Made by a program: the position numbers and the translations under genes
Notes under the pieces: generated by a model
Told to the model about the DNA's origin: nothing
The model's input: the letters and a program-made list of their open reading frames with translations, nothing else
Database searches by the model: none
Part shown: in pieces, positions 43,701 to 57,718 of the stretch
Layout: every line of letters begins with the position of its first letter
Position numbering within the stretch: the first letter of the stretch is position 1
Assembly (NCBI RefSeq): GCF_932526225.1
Contig: NC_064036.1
Location: 19,490,953-19,554,952 of the forward strand
Origin: Nematostella vectensis
Lineage: Eukaryota > Cnidaria > Anthozoa > Actiniaria > Edwardsiidae
Length of the DNA stretch: 64,000 nucleotides
Reading direction: 5' to 3'

Positions 43701-46700
43701 AATGGTGTATAGTTGGTAGGGTTGGCATTAGGGTTAACCCAATGGTGTATATTTGGTAGGGCTGGCATTAGGGTTAACTCAATGGTGTATAGTTGGTAGG
43801 GCTGGCATTAGGGTTAACCCAATGGTGTATAGTTGGTAGGGCTGGCATAAGGGTTAACTCAATGGTGTATAGTTGGTAGGGCTGGCATTAGGGTTAGCCC
43901 AATGGTGTATAGTTGGTAGGGCTGGAATTAGGGTTAACCCAATAGTGTATAGTTGGTAGGGCTGGCATAAGGGTTAACCCAATGGTGTGTAGTTGGTAGG
44001 GCTGGCATAAGGGTTAACCCAATGGTGTATAGTTGGTAGGGCTGGCATAAGGGTTAACCCAATGGTGTGTAGTTGGTAGGGCTGGCATAAGGGTTAACCC
44101 AATGGTGTATAGTTGGTAGGGCTGGCATAAGGGTTAACCCAATGGTGTATATTTGGTAGGGCTGGCATAAGGGTTAACCCAATGGTGTATAGTTGGTAGG
44201 GCTGGCATAAGGGTTAACCCAATGGTGTATAGTTGGTAGGGCTGGCATTAGGGTTAACCCAATGGTGTATAGCTGGTAGGGCTGGCATTAGGGTTAACCC
44301 AATGGTGTATAGTTGGTAGGGCTGGCATAAGGGTTAACCCAATGGTGTGTAGTTGGTAGGGCTGGCATAAGGGTTAACCCAATGGAATATAGTTGGTAGG
44401 GCTGGCATTAGGGTTAACCCAATGGTGTATAGTTGGTAGGGTTGGCATACGGGTTAACCCAATGGTGTATATTTGGTAGGGCTGGCATTAGGGTTAACCC
44501 AATGGTGTATAGTTGGTAGGGCTGGCATTAGGGTTAACCCAATGGTGTATAGTTGGTAGGGCTGGCATAAGGGTTAACTCAATGGTGTATAGTTGGTAGG
44601 GCTGGCATTAGGGTTAGCCCAATGGTGTATAGTTGGTAGGGCTGGAATTAGGGTTAACCCAATGGTGTATAGTTGGTAGGGCTGGCATAAGGGTTAACCC
44701 AATGGTGTGTAGTTGGTAGGGCTGGCATAAGGGTTAACCCAATGGTGTATAGTTGGTAGGGCTGGCATAAGGGTTAACCCAATGGTGTGTAGTTGGTAGG
44801 GCTGGCATAAGGGTTAACCCAATGGTGTATAGTTGGTAGGGCTGGCATAAGGGTTAACCCAATGGTGTATATTTGGTAGGGCTGGCATAAGGGTTAACCC
44901 AATGGTGTATAGTTGGTAGGGCTGGCATAAGGGTTAACCCAATGGTGTATAGTTGGTAGGGCTGGCATAAGGGTTAACCCAGTGGTGTATAGTTGGTAGG
45001 GTTGGAATTAGGGTTAACCCAATGGTGTATAGTTGGTAGGGCTGGCATTAGGGTTAACCCAATGGTGTATAGTTGGTAGGGCTGGCATTAGGGTTAACCC
45101 AATGGTGTATAGTTGGTAGGGCTGGCATAAGGGTTAACCCAGTGGTGTATAGTTGGTAGGGCTGGCATAAGGGTTAACCCAGTGGTGTATAATTGGTAGG
45201 GCTGGCATTAGGGTTAACCCAATGGTGTATAGTTGGTAGGGCTGGCATAAGGGTTAACCCAGTGGTGTATAGTTGGTAGGGTTGGAATTAGGGTTAACCC
45301 ATTGATGTATAGTTGGTAGGGCAGGCATAAGGGTTAACCCAATGGTGTATAGTTGGTAGGGCTGGCATTAGGGTTAACCCAGTGGTGTATAGTTGGTAGG
45401 GTTGGAATTAGGGTTAACCCAATGGTGTATAGTTGGTAGGGCTGGCATAAGGGTTAACTCAATGGTGTATAGTTAATAGGGCTGGCATAAGGGTTAACCC
45501 AATGGTGTATAGTTGGTAGGGCTGGCATTAGGGTTAACCCAATGGTGTATAGCTGGTAGGGCTGGCATTAGGGTTAACCCAATGGTGTATAGTTGGTAGG
45601 GCTGGCATAAGGGTTAACCCAATGGTGTATAGTTGGTAGGGCTGGCATAAGGGTTAACCCAATGGGGTATAGTTGGTAGGGCTGGCATTAGGGTTAACCC
45701 AATGGTGTATAGTTGGTAGGGTTGGCATTAGGGTTAACCCAATGGTGTATATTTGGTAGGGCTGGCATTAGGGTTAACTCAATGGTGTATAGTTGGTAGG
45801 GCTGGCATTGGGGTTAACTCAATGGTGTATAGATGGTAGGGCTGGCATTAGGGTTAACTCAATGCTGTATAGTTGGTAGGGCTGGCATTAGGGTTAACTC
45901 AATGATGTATAGTTGGTAGGGCTGGCATTAGGATTAACCCAATGGTGTATAGTTGGTAGGGCTGGCATAAGGGTTAACTCAATGGTGTATAGTTGGTAGG
46001 GCTGGCATTAGGGTTAGCCCAATGGTGTATAGTTGGTAGGGCTGGAATTAGGGTTAACCCAATGGTGTATAGTTGGTAGGGCTGGCATTAGGATTAACTC
46101 AATGGTGTATAGTTGGTAGGGCTGGCATTAGGGTTAACCCAATGGTGTATAGTTGGTAGGGCTGGCATAAGGGTTAACTCAATGGTGTATAGTTGGTAGG
46201 GCTGGCATTAGGGTTAGCCCAATGGTGTATAGTTGGTAGGGCTGGAATTAGGGTTAACCCAATGGTGTATAGTTGGTAGGGCTGGCATAAGGGTTAACCC
46301 AATGGTGTGTAGTTGGTAGGGCTGGCATAAGGGTTAACCCAATGGTGTATATTTGGTAGGGCTGGCATTAGGGTTAACCCAATGGTGTACAGTTGGTAGA
46401 GCTGGCAAAAGAGTTAACCCAATGGAGTATAGTTGGTAGGGCTGGCATTAAGGTTAACTCAATGGTGTATAGTTGGTAGGGCTGGCATTAGGGTTAACTC
46501 AATGGTGTATAGTTGGTAGGGCTGGCATTAGGGTTAACCCAATGGTGTATAATTGGTAGGACTGGCATTAGGGTTAACCCAATGGTGTATAGTTGGTAGG
46601 GCTGGCATTAGGGTTACCCCAATGGTGTATAGTTGGTAGGGTTGGAATTAGGGTTAACCCAATGATGTATAGTTGGTAGGGCAGGCATAAGGGTTAACCC

Positions 46701-49700
46701 AATGGTGTATAGTTGGTAGGGCTGGCATTAGGGTTAACCCAGTGGTGTATAGTTGGTAGGGTTGGAATTAGGGTTAACCCAATGGTGTATAGTTGGTAGG
46801 GCTGGCATAAGGGTTAACTCAATGGTGTATAGTTAATAGGGCTGGCATAAGGGTTAACCCAATGGTGTATAGTTGGTAGGGCTGGCATTAGGGTTAACCC
46901 AATGGTGTATAGCTGGTAGGGCTGGCATTAGGGTTAACCCAATGGTGTATAGTTGGTAGGGCTGGCATAAGGGTTAACCCAATGGTGTATAGTTGGTAGG
47001 GCTGGCATAAGGGTTAACCCAATGGGGTATAGTTGGTAGGGCTGGCATTAGGGTTAACCCAATGGTGTATAGTTGGTAGGGTTGGCATTAGGGTTAACCC
47101 AATGGTGTATATTTGGTAGGGCTGGCATTAGGGTTAACTCAATGGTGTATAGTTGGTAGGGCTGGCATTAGGGTTAACCCAATGGTGTATAGTTGGTAGG
47201 GCTGGCATAAGGGTTAACTCAATGGTGTATAGTTGGTAGGGCTGGCATTAGGGTTAGCCCAATGGTGTATAGTTGGTAGGGCTGGAATTAGGGTTAACCC
47301 AATGGTGTATAGTTGGTAGGGCTGGCATAAGGGTTAACCCAATGGTGTGTAGTTGGTAGGGCTGGCATAAGGGTTAACCCAATGGTGTATAGTTGGTAGG
47401 GCTGGCATAAGGGTTAACCCAATGGTGTGTAGTTGGTAGGGCTGGCATAAGGGTTAACCCAATGGTGTATAGTTGGTAGGGCTGGCATAAGGGTTAACCC
47501 AATGGTGTATAGTTGGTAGGGCTGGCATTAGGGTTAACCCAATGGTGTATAGCTGGTAGGGCTGGCATTAGGGTTAACCCAATGGTGTATAGTTGGTAGG
47601 GCTGGCATAAGGGTTAACCCAATGGTGTATAGTTGGTAGGGCTGGCATAAGGGTTAACCCAATGGGGTATAGTTGGTAGGGCTGGCATTAGGGTTAACCC
47701 AATGGTGTATAGTTGGTAGGGTTGGCATTAGGGTTAACCCAATGGTGTATATTTGGTAGGGCTGGCATTAGGGTTAACTCAATGGTGTATAGTTGGTAGG
47801 GCTGGCATTGGGGTTAACTCAATGGTGTATAGATGGTAGGGCTGGCATTAGGGTTAACTCAATGGTGTATAGTTGGTAGGGCTGGCATAAGGGTTAACTC
47901 AATGGTGTATAGTTAATAGGGCTGGCATAAGGGTTAACCCAATGGTGTATAGTTGGTAGGGCTGGCATTAGGGTTAACCCAATGGTGTATAGCTGGTAGG
48001 GCTGGCATTAGGGTTAACCCAATGGTGTATAGTTGGTAGGGCTGGCATAAGGGTTAACCCAATGGTGTATAGTTGGTAGGGCTGGCATTAGGGTTAGCCC
48101 AATGGTGTATAGTTGGTAGGGCTGGAATTAGGGTTAACCCAATGGTGTATAGTTGGTAGGGCTGGCATAAGGGTTAACCCAATGGTGTGTAGTTGGTAGG
48201 GCTGGCATAAGGGTTAACCCAATGGTGTATAGTTGGTAGGGCTGGCATAAGGGTTAACCCAATGGTGTGTAGTTGGTAGGGCTGGCATAAGGGTTAACCC
48301 AATGGTGTATAGTTGGTAGGGCTGGCATAAGGGTTAACCCAATGGTGTATAGTTGGTAGGGCTGGCATTAGGGTTAACCCAATGGTGTATAGCTGGTAGG
48401 GCTGGCATTAGGGTTAACCCAATGGTGTATAGTTGGTAGGGCTGGCATAAGGGTTAACCCAATGGTGTATAGTTGGTAGGGCTGGCATAAGGGTTAACCC
48501 AATGGGGTATAGTTGGTAGGGCTGGCATTAGGGTTAACCCAATGGTGTATAGTTGGTAGGGTTGGCATTAGGGTTAACCCAATGGTGTATATTTGGTAGG
48601 GCTGGCATTAGGGTTAACTCAATGGTGTATAGTTGGTAGGGCTGGCATTGGGGTTAACTCAATGGTGTATAGATGGTAGGGCTGGCATTAGGGTTAACTC
48701 AATGGTGTATAGTTGGTAGGGCTGGCATAAGGGTTAACTCAATGGTGTATAGTTAATAGGGCTGGCATAAGGGTTAACCCAATGGTGTATAGTTGGTAGG
48801 GCTGGCATTAGGGTTAACCCAATGGTGTATAGCTGGTAGGGCTGGCATTAGGGTTAACCCAATGGTGTATAGTTGGTAGGGCTGGCATAAGGGTTAACCC
48901 AATGGTGTATAGTTGGTAGGGCTGGCATAAGGGTTAACCCAATGGGGTATAGTTGGTAGGGCTGGCATTAGGGTTAACCCAATGGTGTATAGTTGGTAGG
49001 GTTGGCATTAGGGTTAACCCAATGGTGTATATTTGGTAGGGCTGGCATTAGGGTTAACTCAATGGTGTATAGTTGGTAGGGCTGGCATTGGGGTTAACTC
49101 AATGGTGTATAGATGGTAGGGCTGGCATTAGGGTTAACTCAATGCTGTATAGTTGGTAGGGCTGGCATTAGGGTTAACTCAATGATGTATAGTTGGTAGG
49201 GCTGGCATTAGGATTAACTCAATGGTGTATAGTTGGTAGGGCTGGCATTAGGGTTAACCCAATGGTGTATAGTTGGTAGGGCTGACATAAGGGTTAACTC
49301 AATGGTGTATAGTTGGTAGGGCTGGCATTAGGGTTAGCCCAATGGTGTATAGTTGGTAGGGCTGGAATTAGGGTTAACCCAATGGTGTATAGTTGGTAGG
49401 GCTGGCATAAGGGTTAACCCAATGGTGTGTAGTTGGTAGGGCTGGCATAAGGGTTAACCCAATGGTGTATATTTGGTAGGGCTGGCATTAGGGTTAACCC
49501 AATGGTATACAGTTGGTAGAGCTGGCAAAAGAGTTAACCCAATGGAGTATAGTTGGTAGGGCTGGCATTAGGGTTAACTCAATGGTGTATAGTTGGTAGG
49601 GCTGGCATTGGGGTTAACTCAATGGTGTATAGATGGTAGGGCTGGCATTAGGGTTAACTCAATGCTGTATAGTTGGTAGGGCTGGCATTAGGGTTAACTC

Positions 49701-51259
49701 AATGATGTATAGTTGGTAGGGCTGGCATTAGGATTAACTCAATGGTGTATAGTTGGTAGGGCTGGCATTAGGGTTAACCCAATGGTGTATAGTTGGTAGG
49801 GCTGGCATAAGGGTTAACTCAATGGTGTATAGTTGGTAGGGCTGGCATTAGGGTTAGCCCAATGGTGTATAGTTGGTAGGGCTGGAATTAGGGTTAACCC
49901 AATGGTGTATAGTTGGTAGGGCTGGCATAAGGGTTAACCCAATGGTGTGTAGTTGGTAGGGCTGGCATAAGGGTTAACCCAATGGTGTATATTTGGTAGG
50001 GCTGGCATTAGGGTTAACCCAATGGTGTACAGTTGGTAGAGCTGGCAAAAGAGTTAACCCAATGGAGTATAGTTGGTAGGGCTGGCATTAAGGTTAACTC
50101 AATGGTGTATAGTTGGTAGGGCTGGCATTAGGGTTAACTCAATGGTGTATAGTTGGTAGGGCTGGCATTAGGGTTAACCCAATGGTGTATAATTGGTAGG
50201 ACTGGCATTAGGGTTAACCCAATGGTGTATAGTTGGTAGGGCTGGCATTAGGGTTACCCCAATGGTGTATAGTTGGTAGGGTTGGAATTAGGGTTAACCC
50301 AATGATGTATAGTTGGTAGGGCAGGCATAAGGGTTAACCCAATGGTGTATAGTTGGTAGGGCTGGCATTAGGGTTAACCCAGTGGTGTATAGTTGGTAGG
50401 GTTGGAATTAGGGTTAACCCAATGGTGTATAGTTGGTAGGGCTGGCATAAGGGTTAACTCAATGGTGTATAGTTAATAGGGCTGGCATAAGGGTTAACCC
50501 AATGGTGTATAGTTGGTAGGGCTGGCATTAGGGTTAACCCAATGGTGTATAGCTGGTAGGGCTGGCATTAGGGTTAACCCAATGGTGTATAGTTGGTAGG
50601 GCTGGCATAAGGGTTAACCCAATGGTGTATAGTTGGTAGGGCTGGCATAAGGGTTAACCCAATGGGGTATAGTTGGTAGGGCTGGCATTAGGGTTAACCC
50701 AATGGTGTATAGTTGGTAGGGTTGGCATTAGGGTTAACCCAATGGTGTATATTTGGTAGGGCTGGCATTAGGGTTAACTCAATGGTGTATAGTTGGTAGG
50801 GCTGGCATTAGGGTTAACCCAATGGTGTATAGTTGGTAGGGCTGGCATAAGGGTTAACTCAATGGTGTATAGTTGGTAGGGCTGGCATTAGGGTTAGCCC
50901 AATGGTGTATAGTTGGTAGGGCTGGAATTAGGGTTAACCCAATGGTGTATAGTTGGTAGGGCTGGCATAAGGGTTAACCCAATGGTGTGTAGTTGGTAGG
51001 GCTGGCATAAGGGTTAACCCAATGGTGTATAGTTGGTAGGGCTGGCATAAGGGTTAACCCAATGGTGTGTAGTTGGTAGGGCTGGCATAAGGGTTAACTC
51101 AATGGTGTATAGTTAATAGGGCTGGCATAAGGGTTAACCCAATGGTGTATACTTGGTAGGGCTGGCATAAGGGTTAACCCAATGGTGTATAGTTGGTAGG
51201 GCTGGCATAAGGGTTAACCCAATGGTGTATAGTTGGTAGGGCTGGCATTAGGGTTAACC
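37779..51259. repeat. 40-bp satellite array, about 337 copies, with telomere-like motif
   Basis: The unit is AATGGTGTATAGTTGGTAGG followed by GCTGGCATTAGGGTTAACCC, with a strict 40-base period over 13.5 kb. Each typical unit has TTAGGGTTA and the palindrome GGGTTAACCC. Variant monomers recur in blocks: the variant GGCAAAAGAGTTAACCC occurs at about 39961, 40481, 42521, 43041, 46401, 49521 and 50041, with 520 bases (13 units) between three of the pairs; the variant AGTTAATAGG recurs 840 bases apart near 47911 and 48751. This shows segmental duplication inside the array. Confidence 0.98.
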
Positions 51260-51666
51260 TAAGATGCAGGATGAGGGTGGTAAAAGTTAAAGAATACTTC
51301 ATGCACAGGGAGATAACATTATACGATAAGTAAAGCCTGGCGAAAATAGCAGTAGCATTTTTGTAAGTGAAAACCTTAAGTTTTCAAAACATGCTTTGAA
51401 ATTCAAAATTCAAATGAAAAACACACCAATGTAAAAAAAATGGAGCACTAAATATTTGGGAGGTTACTGCATTTTTTCCTATTTGACATTTATTTTCACA
51501 GCCAGTTGTGTTGCCCTTTTTTTCTTTTTAATTTGGCTGTGCTTTTTACCTAAGGTTTGCTGTTAGCCTTTGACATGATATCAAATTGGTCTCTCAAAGC
51601 CGCATCTCCAGTCTCATTTCACTATTATCATAGACAAATGTATCCCTTAAGCTCTTTTGTCAGGTA
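51260..51666. other. unique spacer between two satellite arrays
   Basis: About 400 bases of AT-rich unique sequence; nothing recognised. Confidence 0.6.
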
Positions 51667-53310
51667 GATCAGTGGTACGGGGTCACAATAGATCAGTGGT
51701 ACGGGGTCACAATAGATCAGTGGTACGGGGTAACAATAGATCAGTGGTAGGAGGCCACGATAGATCAGTGGTACGGGGTCACGATAGATCAGTGGTACAG
51801 CGTCACAATAGATCAGTGGTAGGAGGCCACGATAGATCAGTGGTACAGGGTCACAATAGATCAGTGGTACGGGGTCACAATAGATCAGTGGTACGGGGTC
51901 ACAATAGATCAGTGGTACAGGGTCACAATAGATCAGTGGTACGGGGTCACAATAGATCAGTGGTACGGGGTCACAATAGATCAGTGGTACGGGGTCACAA
52001 TAGATCAGTGGTACGGGGTCACAATAGATCAGTGGTACGGGGTCACGATAGATCAGTGGTACGGGGCCACGATAGATCAGTGGTACGGGGCCACGATAGA
52101 TCAGTGGTACAGGGTCACGATAGATCAGTGGTACGGGGCCACAATAGATCAGTGGTACAGGGTCACAATAGATCAGTGGTACAGGGTCACGATAGATCAG
52201 TAGTACAGGGTCACGATAGATCAGTGGTACGGGGTCACAATAGATCAGTGGTACGGCGTCACGATAGATCAGTGGTACGGTGCCACAATAGATCAGTGGT
52301 ACAGGGTCACAATAGATCAGTGGTACGGCGTCACGATAGATCAGTGGTACGGGGCCCACAATAGATCAGTGGTACAGGGTCACAATAGATCAGTGGTACA
52401 TGGTCACAGTAGATCAGTGGTACAGGGTCACAATAGATCAGTGGTACGGGGTCACAATAGATCAGTGGTACAGGGTCACAATAGATCAGTGGTACAGGGT
52501 CACAGTAGATCAGTGGTACAGGGTCACAATAGATCAGTGGTACGGGGCCCACAATAGATCAGTGGTACAGGGTCACAATAGATCAGTGGTACAGGGTCAC
52601 AGTAGATCAGTGGTACAGAGTCACAGTAGATCAGTGGTACGGGGCCACGATAGATCAGTGGTACTGGGCCACAATAGATCAGTGGTACAGGGTCACGATA
52701 GATCAGTGGTACTGGGCCACAATAGATCAGTGGTACAGGGTCACAATAGATCAGTGGTACAGGGTCACAATAGATCAGTGGTACAGGGTCACAATAGATC
52801 AGTGGTACAGGGTCACAATAGATCAGTGGTACAGGGTCACAATAGATCAGTGGTACAGGGTCACAATAGATCAGTGGTACAGGGTCACAATAGATCAGTG
52901 GTACAGGGTCACAATAGATCAGTGGTAGGAGGCCACGATAGATCAGTGGTACGGGGTCACAATAGATCAGTGGTAGGAGGCCACGATAGATCAGTGGTAC
53001 GGGGTCACAATAGATCAGTGGTACAGGGTCACAGTAGATCAGTGGTACAGGGTCACAATAGATCAGTGGTACAGGGTCACAACAGATCAGTGGTACAGGG
53101 TCACAATAGATCAGTGGTACAGGGTCACAGTAGATCAGTGGTACAGGGTCACGATAGATCAGTGGTACAGGGTCACAATAGATCAGTGGTACAGGGTCAC
53201 GATAGATCAGTGGTACGGGGTCACGATAGATCAGTGGTACGGGGTCACGATAGATCAGTGGTACGGGGTCACGATAGATCAGTGGTACGGTGCCACAATA
53301 GATAAGTGCT
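51667..53310. repeat. 24-bp tandem array, about 68 copies
   Basis: The unit is GATCAGTGGTACRGGGTCAC then AATA or GATA. The 24-base period keeps frames open on both strands (repeats of HNRSVVQG on plus and CDPVPLIY on minus), so the long reading frames here are products of periodicity. Confidence 0.97.
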
Positions 53311-55240
53311 ACAGGGCTCCAGAGGTGTAAAAACCTAGCTCTCTACATTGACCACTTTTAAGGCTGATTTAGAAAGCATGATGTAGTCCTATGCGACACT
53401 TCTACAACTCGAGTCGTAAAGTGTGAATTAGCTTCATCCACTAACCACTGGGAACCCCTAAAAAATACCATTTTTAATAGGAAAGCCTATTTTCTCTCAG
53501 ATACTCTCCAAAATACCTGAGGCCCGATTTTTGACCCCTAAGAAATATGACTAGTATCCCTATCAGGGCGACATGGGAAAAACCCAACTGGGGGCTCGGG
53601 TTTATAGAAACATCTACATTCTATAAGTCTGTTATGTTAAAAAATTACAATGAAATTGTCTACCCCCCCCCCCCCCCCCCCTTTAACTCACTTATCCAAG
53701 TCAATTAAAACAGGAAGGAAACCATTTTTATGGCACAAAACAATATAAAATATAATTCAAACATAGACGTCAGCAGATTTACTTAATCATACTATAAGTT
53801 TTGATTTGACGTAATGTGGCATATCGTTTTGGCAGTCGCAAGGTTTGGATTCATGACTTGGTGCATAACTTAAACGAGACAAATTATGCAAGGATGATGT
53901 AAGATTCTATTATTTGCAACCTAGTGGTTATTCAAGGCTAAACTTTGCATTGGATGATAACATGAAACTCGAATAGCTCTAAGTGAATGGATACAATTAA
54001 TGAGACAGCAAAAGAACGCGAAAATCACGACATACAAAAGAGGGGGAGAAGCGTTGTAGGCAAATCGAGAGGCTGCTCTCATCATAAACACAACTTACCT
54101 CAAATCCCGAGCACGATCATTTATGGCTTCATAAGAATATATTCAAAGGCTTATTGGATTAGGCAAACTCATGATTCAGCATTGAACAGGGAAATTGGCC
54201 CATCTGTGCAAGTACTCGAGCAAAAGCTCAATGGGAGAGTTGAGAGTGGCACAAGTTATCACTATCCCTCCCCCACAAGGGTTAATTTGTGCACACTCAC
54301 AGCCGCTTTTAGAAGGAAACGTTGCGTGACCGAAACTAAAAGCGGCTGGAAGGCGACTAAATGTTTAACCACAATATTTTACGCATTTACTACAGTTATT
54401 ACATGATTGACACGCTTAATTGTTTTCTGTAGGGCTTTATTTCACGTAAACCTCAATAAAGGCAAGTAGCTAAGAGTCCGGGGAGGGTTTTGATATTTAG
54501 ACATTTATTTATTTTTTTTAGTTTAGTTGCTCATTACAAATGCAAGGGATAATCAACTCTTACATGCTAAAATACATTTGATGTTGTGACGTAATTTCCT
54601 GTTGGTTCCGCATGTGCACGAGGTTTTCCTTTGCTAAAGCTCCAGGGGAAGGAAGGAAAATAATTTTGTCCTTTAAGAGAGATCTCATTCAAATCTTCCC
54701 CGACCCCGGTAATTCTTCATTTCACGCCTTGGGTTCCCAAAAAGGTAATTCAAAAAACCATGCGCTACTGCGCAAGTAATTTTATTGTTGTTTTGTATAA
54801 CAAACCAAGCTCTCACAAGCAAAAATTGCATTTACAAATTTGAGCTATACATAGGGTTTCAAAAAGCAAATTTAAACTATGCACCTAGGAGTGCTAACAA
54901 AGTATTTACAAGTTATTGGGGGACTTCTGTATTTTCTATGCTATTATTTTTGTTAATTTTTCTTTCTAAAAAACTTTTCTTGCTCAAACTCAAACAACAC
55001 ACCAATTATACGTTAATTATCTTATTCTAATGTAATGTAATTAATCAAAAAATAAGTAAAAATAAAGATTATCAGATTATTACTATTATTATTATATATG
55101 TGTGAAGGATGAAGTAAAGAAGGTATATCGTTTTCACTCATTTTACCTTCTCGTGGTGACAGGTAGCACATTTGTAGCTCAAAAAATGTTAATTAAACGG
55201 GTTAAAAGCAAACACCTCAGTTTAACGTCAGTATATATAC
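53311..55240. other. intergenic region between the 24-bp array and PSMC2
   Basis: No supported gene. It contains a poly-C run (about 53662-53680), and an inverted repeat AGCCGCTTTTA/TAAAAGCGGCT (54301-54311 and 54337-54347). A 139-codon plus-strand frame (53987-54406) shows no recognisable domain. Confidence 0.45.
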
Positions 55241-55242
55241 AA

Positions 55243-55248
55243 TTTATT
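55243..55248 (-). terminator. candidate polyadenylation signal of PSMC2
   Basis: TTTATT on plus is AATAAA on minus, about 236 bases after the PSMC2 stop codon. Confidence 0.5.
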
Positions 55249-55375
55249 CTCAACCGGGCACACTACAATAGATATAGACAGTGACAGCAGTTAATCAACA
55301 GTCCCTAATACAGACAACTCATTGCTGCTCATTAAGACAAATGTCTGCAAACAAGGTAGCCAAATACAAGATAAT

Positions 55376-55472
55376 GGCAAATGGTTTCCGTGGTGGTGAT
55401 GATGACGATGATGCTATTGGTGGCAAATGGTTTCCGTGATGGTGATGATGACGATGATGCTATTGGTGGCAA
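55376..55472. repeat. 48-bp tandem duplication in the PSMC2 3' UTR
   Basis: Two near-identical copies of GGCAAATGGTTTCCGTGGTG plus a GATGATGACGATGATG stretch, ending just before the PSMC2 stop codon. Confidence 0.85.
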
Positions 55473-55483
55473 ATGTTGATAGC

Positions 55484-56646
<1,163 letters not shown>

Positions 56647-57114
56647 CTGAAAACAAACAAAATATTCTTGAACAAGTTTTTTAGGGCATCAGTATTTCTG
56701 AAATGCTCTATTTCTATGTCGTTGTACCCGTCCTTATACTGCTAGCTATCCTTTTCTATGTTTTCCTTACACTTGTCTGTGGACAGTCTTAAAATAAACC
56801 ATCTGTCCGTCTATCTGTGTGCCTGCCCATCTATCTGATCATCTTGTCTATTTGTCTGACCCTTGGTCAGGATCTCAGCAAAGGGACTCAGACAAGATAC
56901 AAAACCAAGTTTTCACTAGGTTTAACCAATGCTCCATGTTAGAATTAGGCACTGAAGTAAATGGTGGCATGTCAAAAATGCCATTGTTAATGCTAGGGGT
57001 TTGATTGGCCGAGACACAAGCTATGGCATAAGTTAGACAGAAAACAAAACTTTTGAAGATTTTAATTTTAGAATATTTACTATGCATAATATAGCTTTCC
57101 AGATGAATTTTATG
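56647..57114 (-). other. PSMC2 intron sequence
   Basis: AT-rich with CTGTCTGT/CTATCTG-like low-complexity stretches near 56790-56870. No exon seen. Confidence 0.6.
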
Positions 57115-57547
57115 TGGGGAACCTTATAAATAATAAATAAATTTGAGTAGCTAATCACTCTCATCGCAGCTAGATGCTGAATTACGGTGTGCAGATTCAG
57201 ATGTGGTCGGGTTGAAGGCATATAGGAAGGCGCTTGAGGCAGACGCCATACAACTCGTGTCTGACCACGGATCACAGCTAAGATCGAAATTGTTGGTTTT
57301 GTGGAGGGATGAAAACCGGAGAACCCGGAGAAAAACCCTCAGAGAAAAGGCAAGACAAAATAACTCAACTCACGTCAGAACCGGGAATCAAACCCAGAAC
57401 CCAGTGGTGAGAGGCACAGGCACTACAGAGCGACCGGGAAACCTGTGGTGAGAGGCACAGGCACTACAGAGCGACCGGGAAACCTGTGGTGAGAGGCACA
57501 GGCACTACAGAGCGACGCTCTGCCAACTGCGCCACCTAGGCTCCTTT
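57115..57547 (-). mobile_element. tRNA-derived SINE with expanded tRNA-like head
   Basis: On the minus strand it starts GGAGCCTAGGTGGCGCAGTT, with a pol III A box (GTGGCGCAGTTGG) and a B box (GGTTTGATTCCC). A non-tRNA body follows and ends in an AT-rich tail (TTTATTATTTATAA). Between the boxes, a 41-bp segment is present three times (about 57404-57516), so the A-B spacing is much larger than in a tRNA. Confidence 0.8.
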
Positions 57548-57718
57548 AAAAGCTATTCATAATTTCTTCAAATATTTACCTATCTTCCATATGTTCTACC
57601 TTTACCTTTAGTACAAAACAGATCCTACGTTGATAAAGCTATGATTAAGGCTTTTGAAGCAGGACAGTGGGCATAGATGATTATTTAAAATAAAAAAATC
57701 CTCTCAAAATTTATAGCT

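Noticed and set aside
37779-51259. A true interstitial telomere
   Set aside because: TTAGGG occurs once per 40-bp unit, not in tandem, so it is a satellite with a telomere-like motif.
51657-53305. Long open frames on both strands of the 24-bp array
   Set aside because: They follow from a stop-free 24-base period and have no start context, introns or domains.
53987-54406. 139-codon plus-strand frame
   Set aside because: No recognisable domain, low-complexity composition and no transcription signals.
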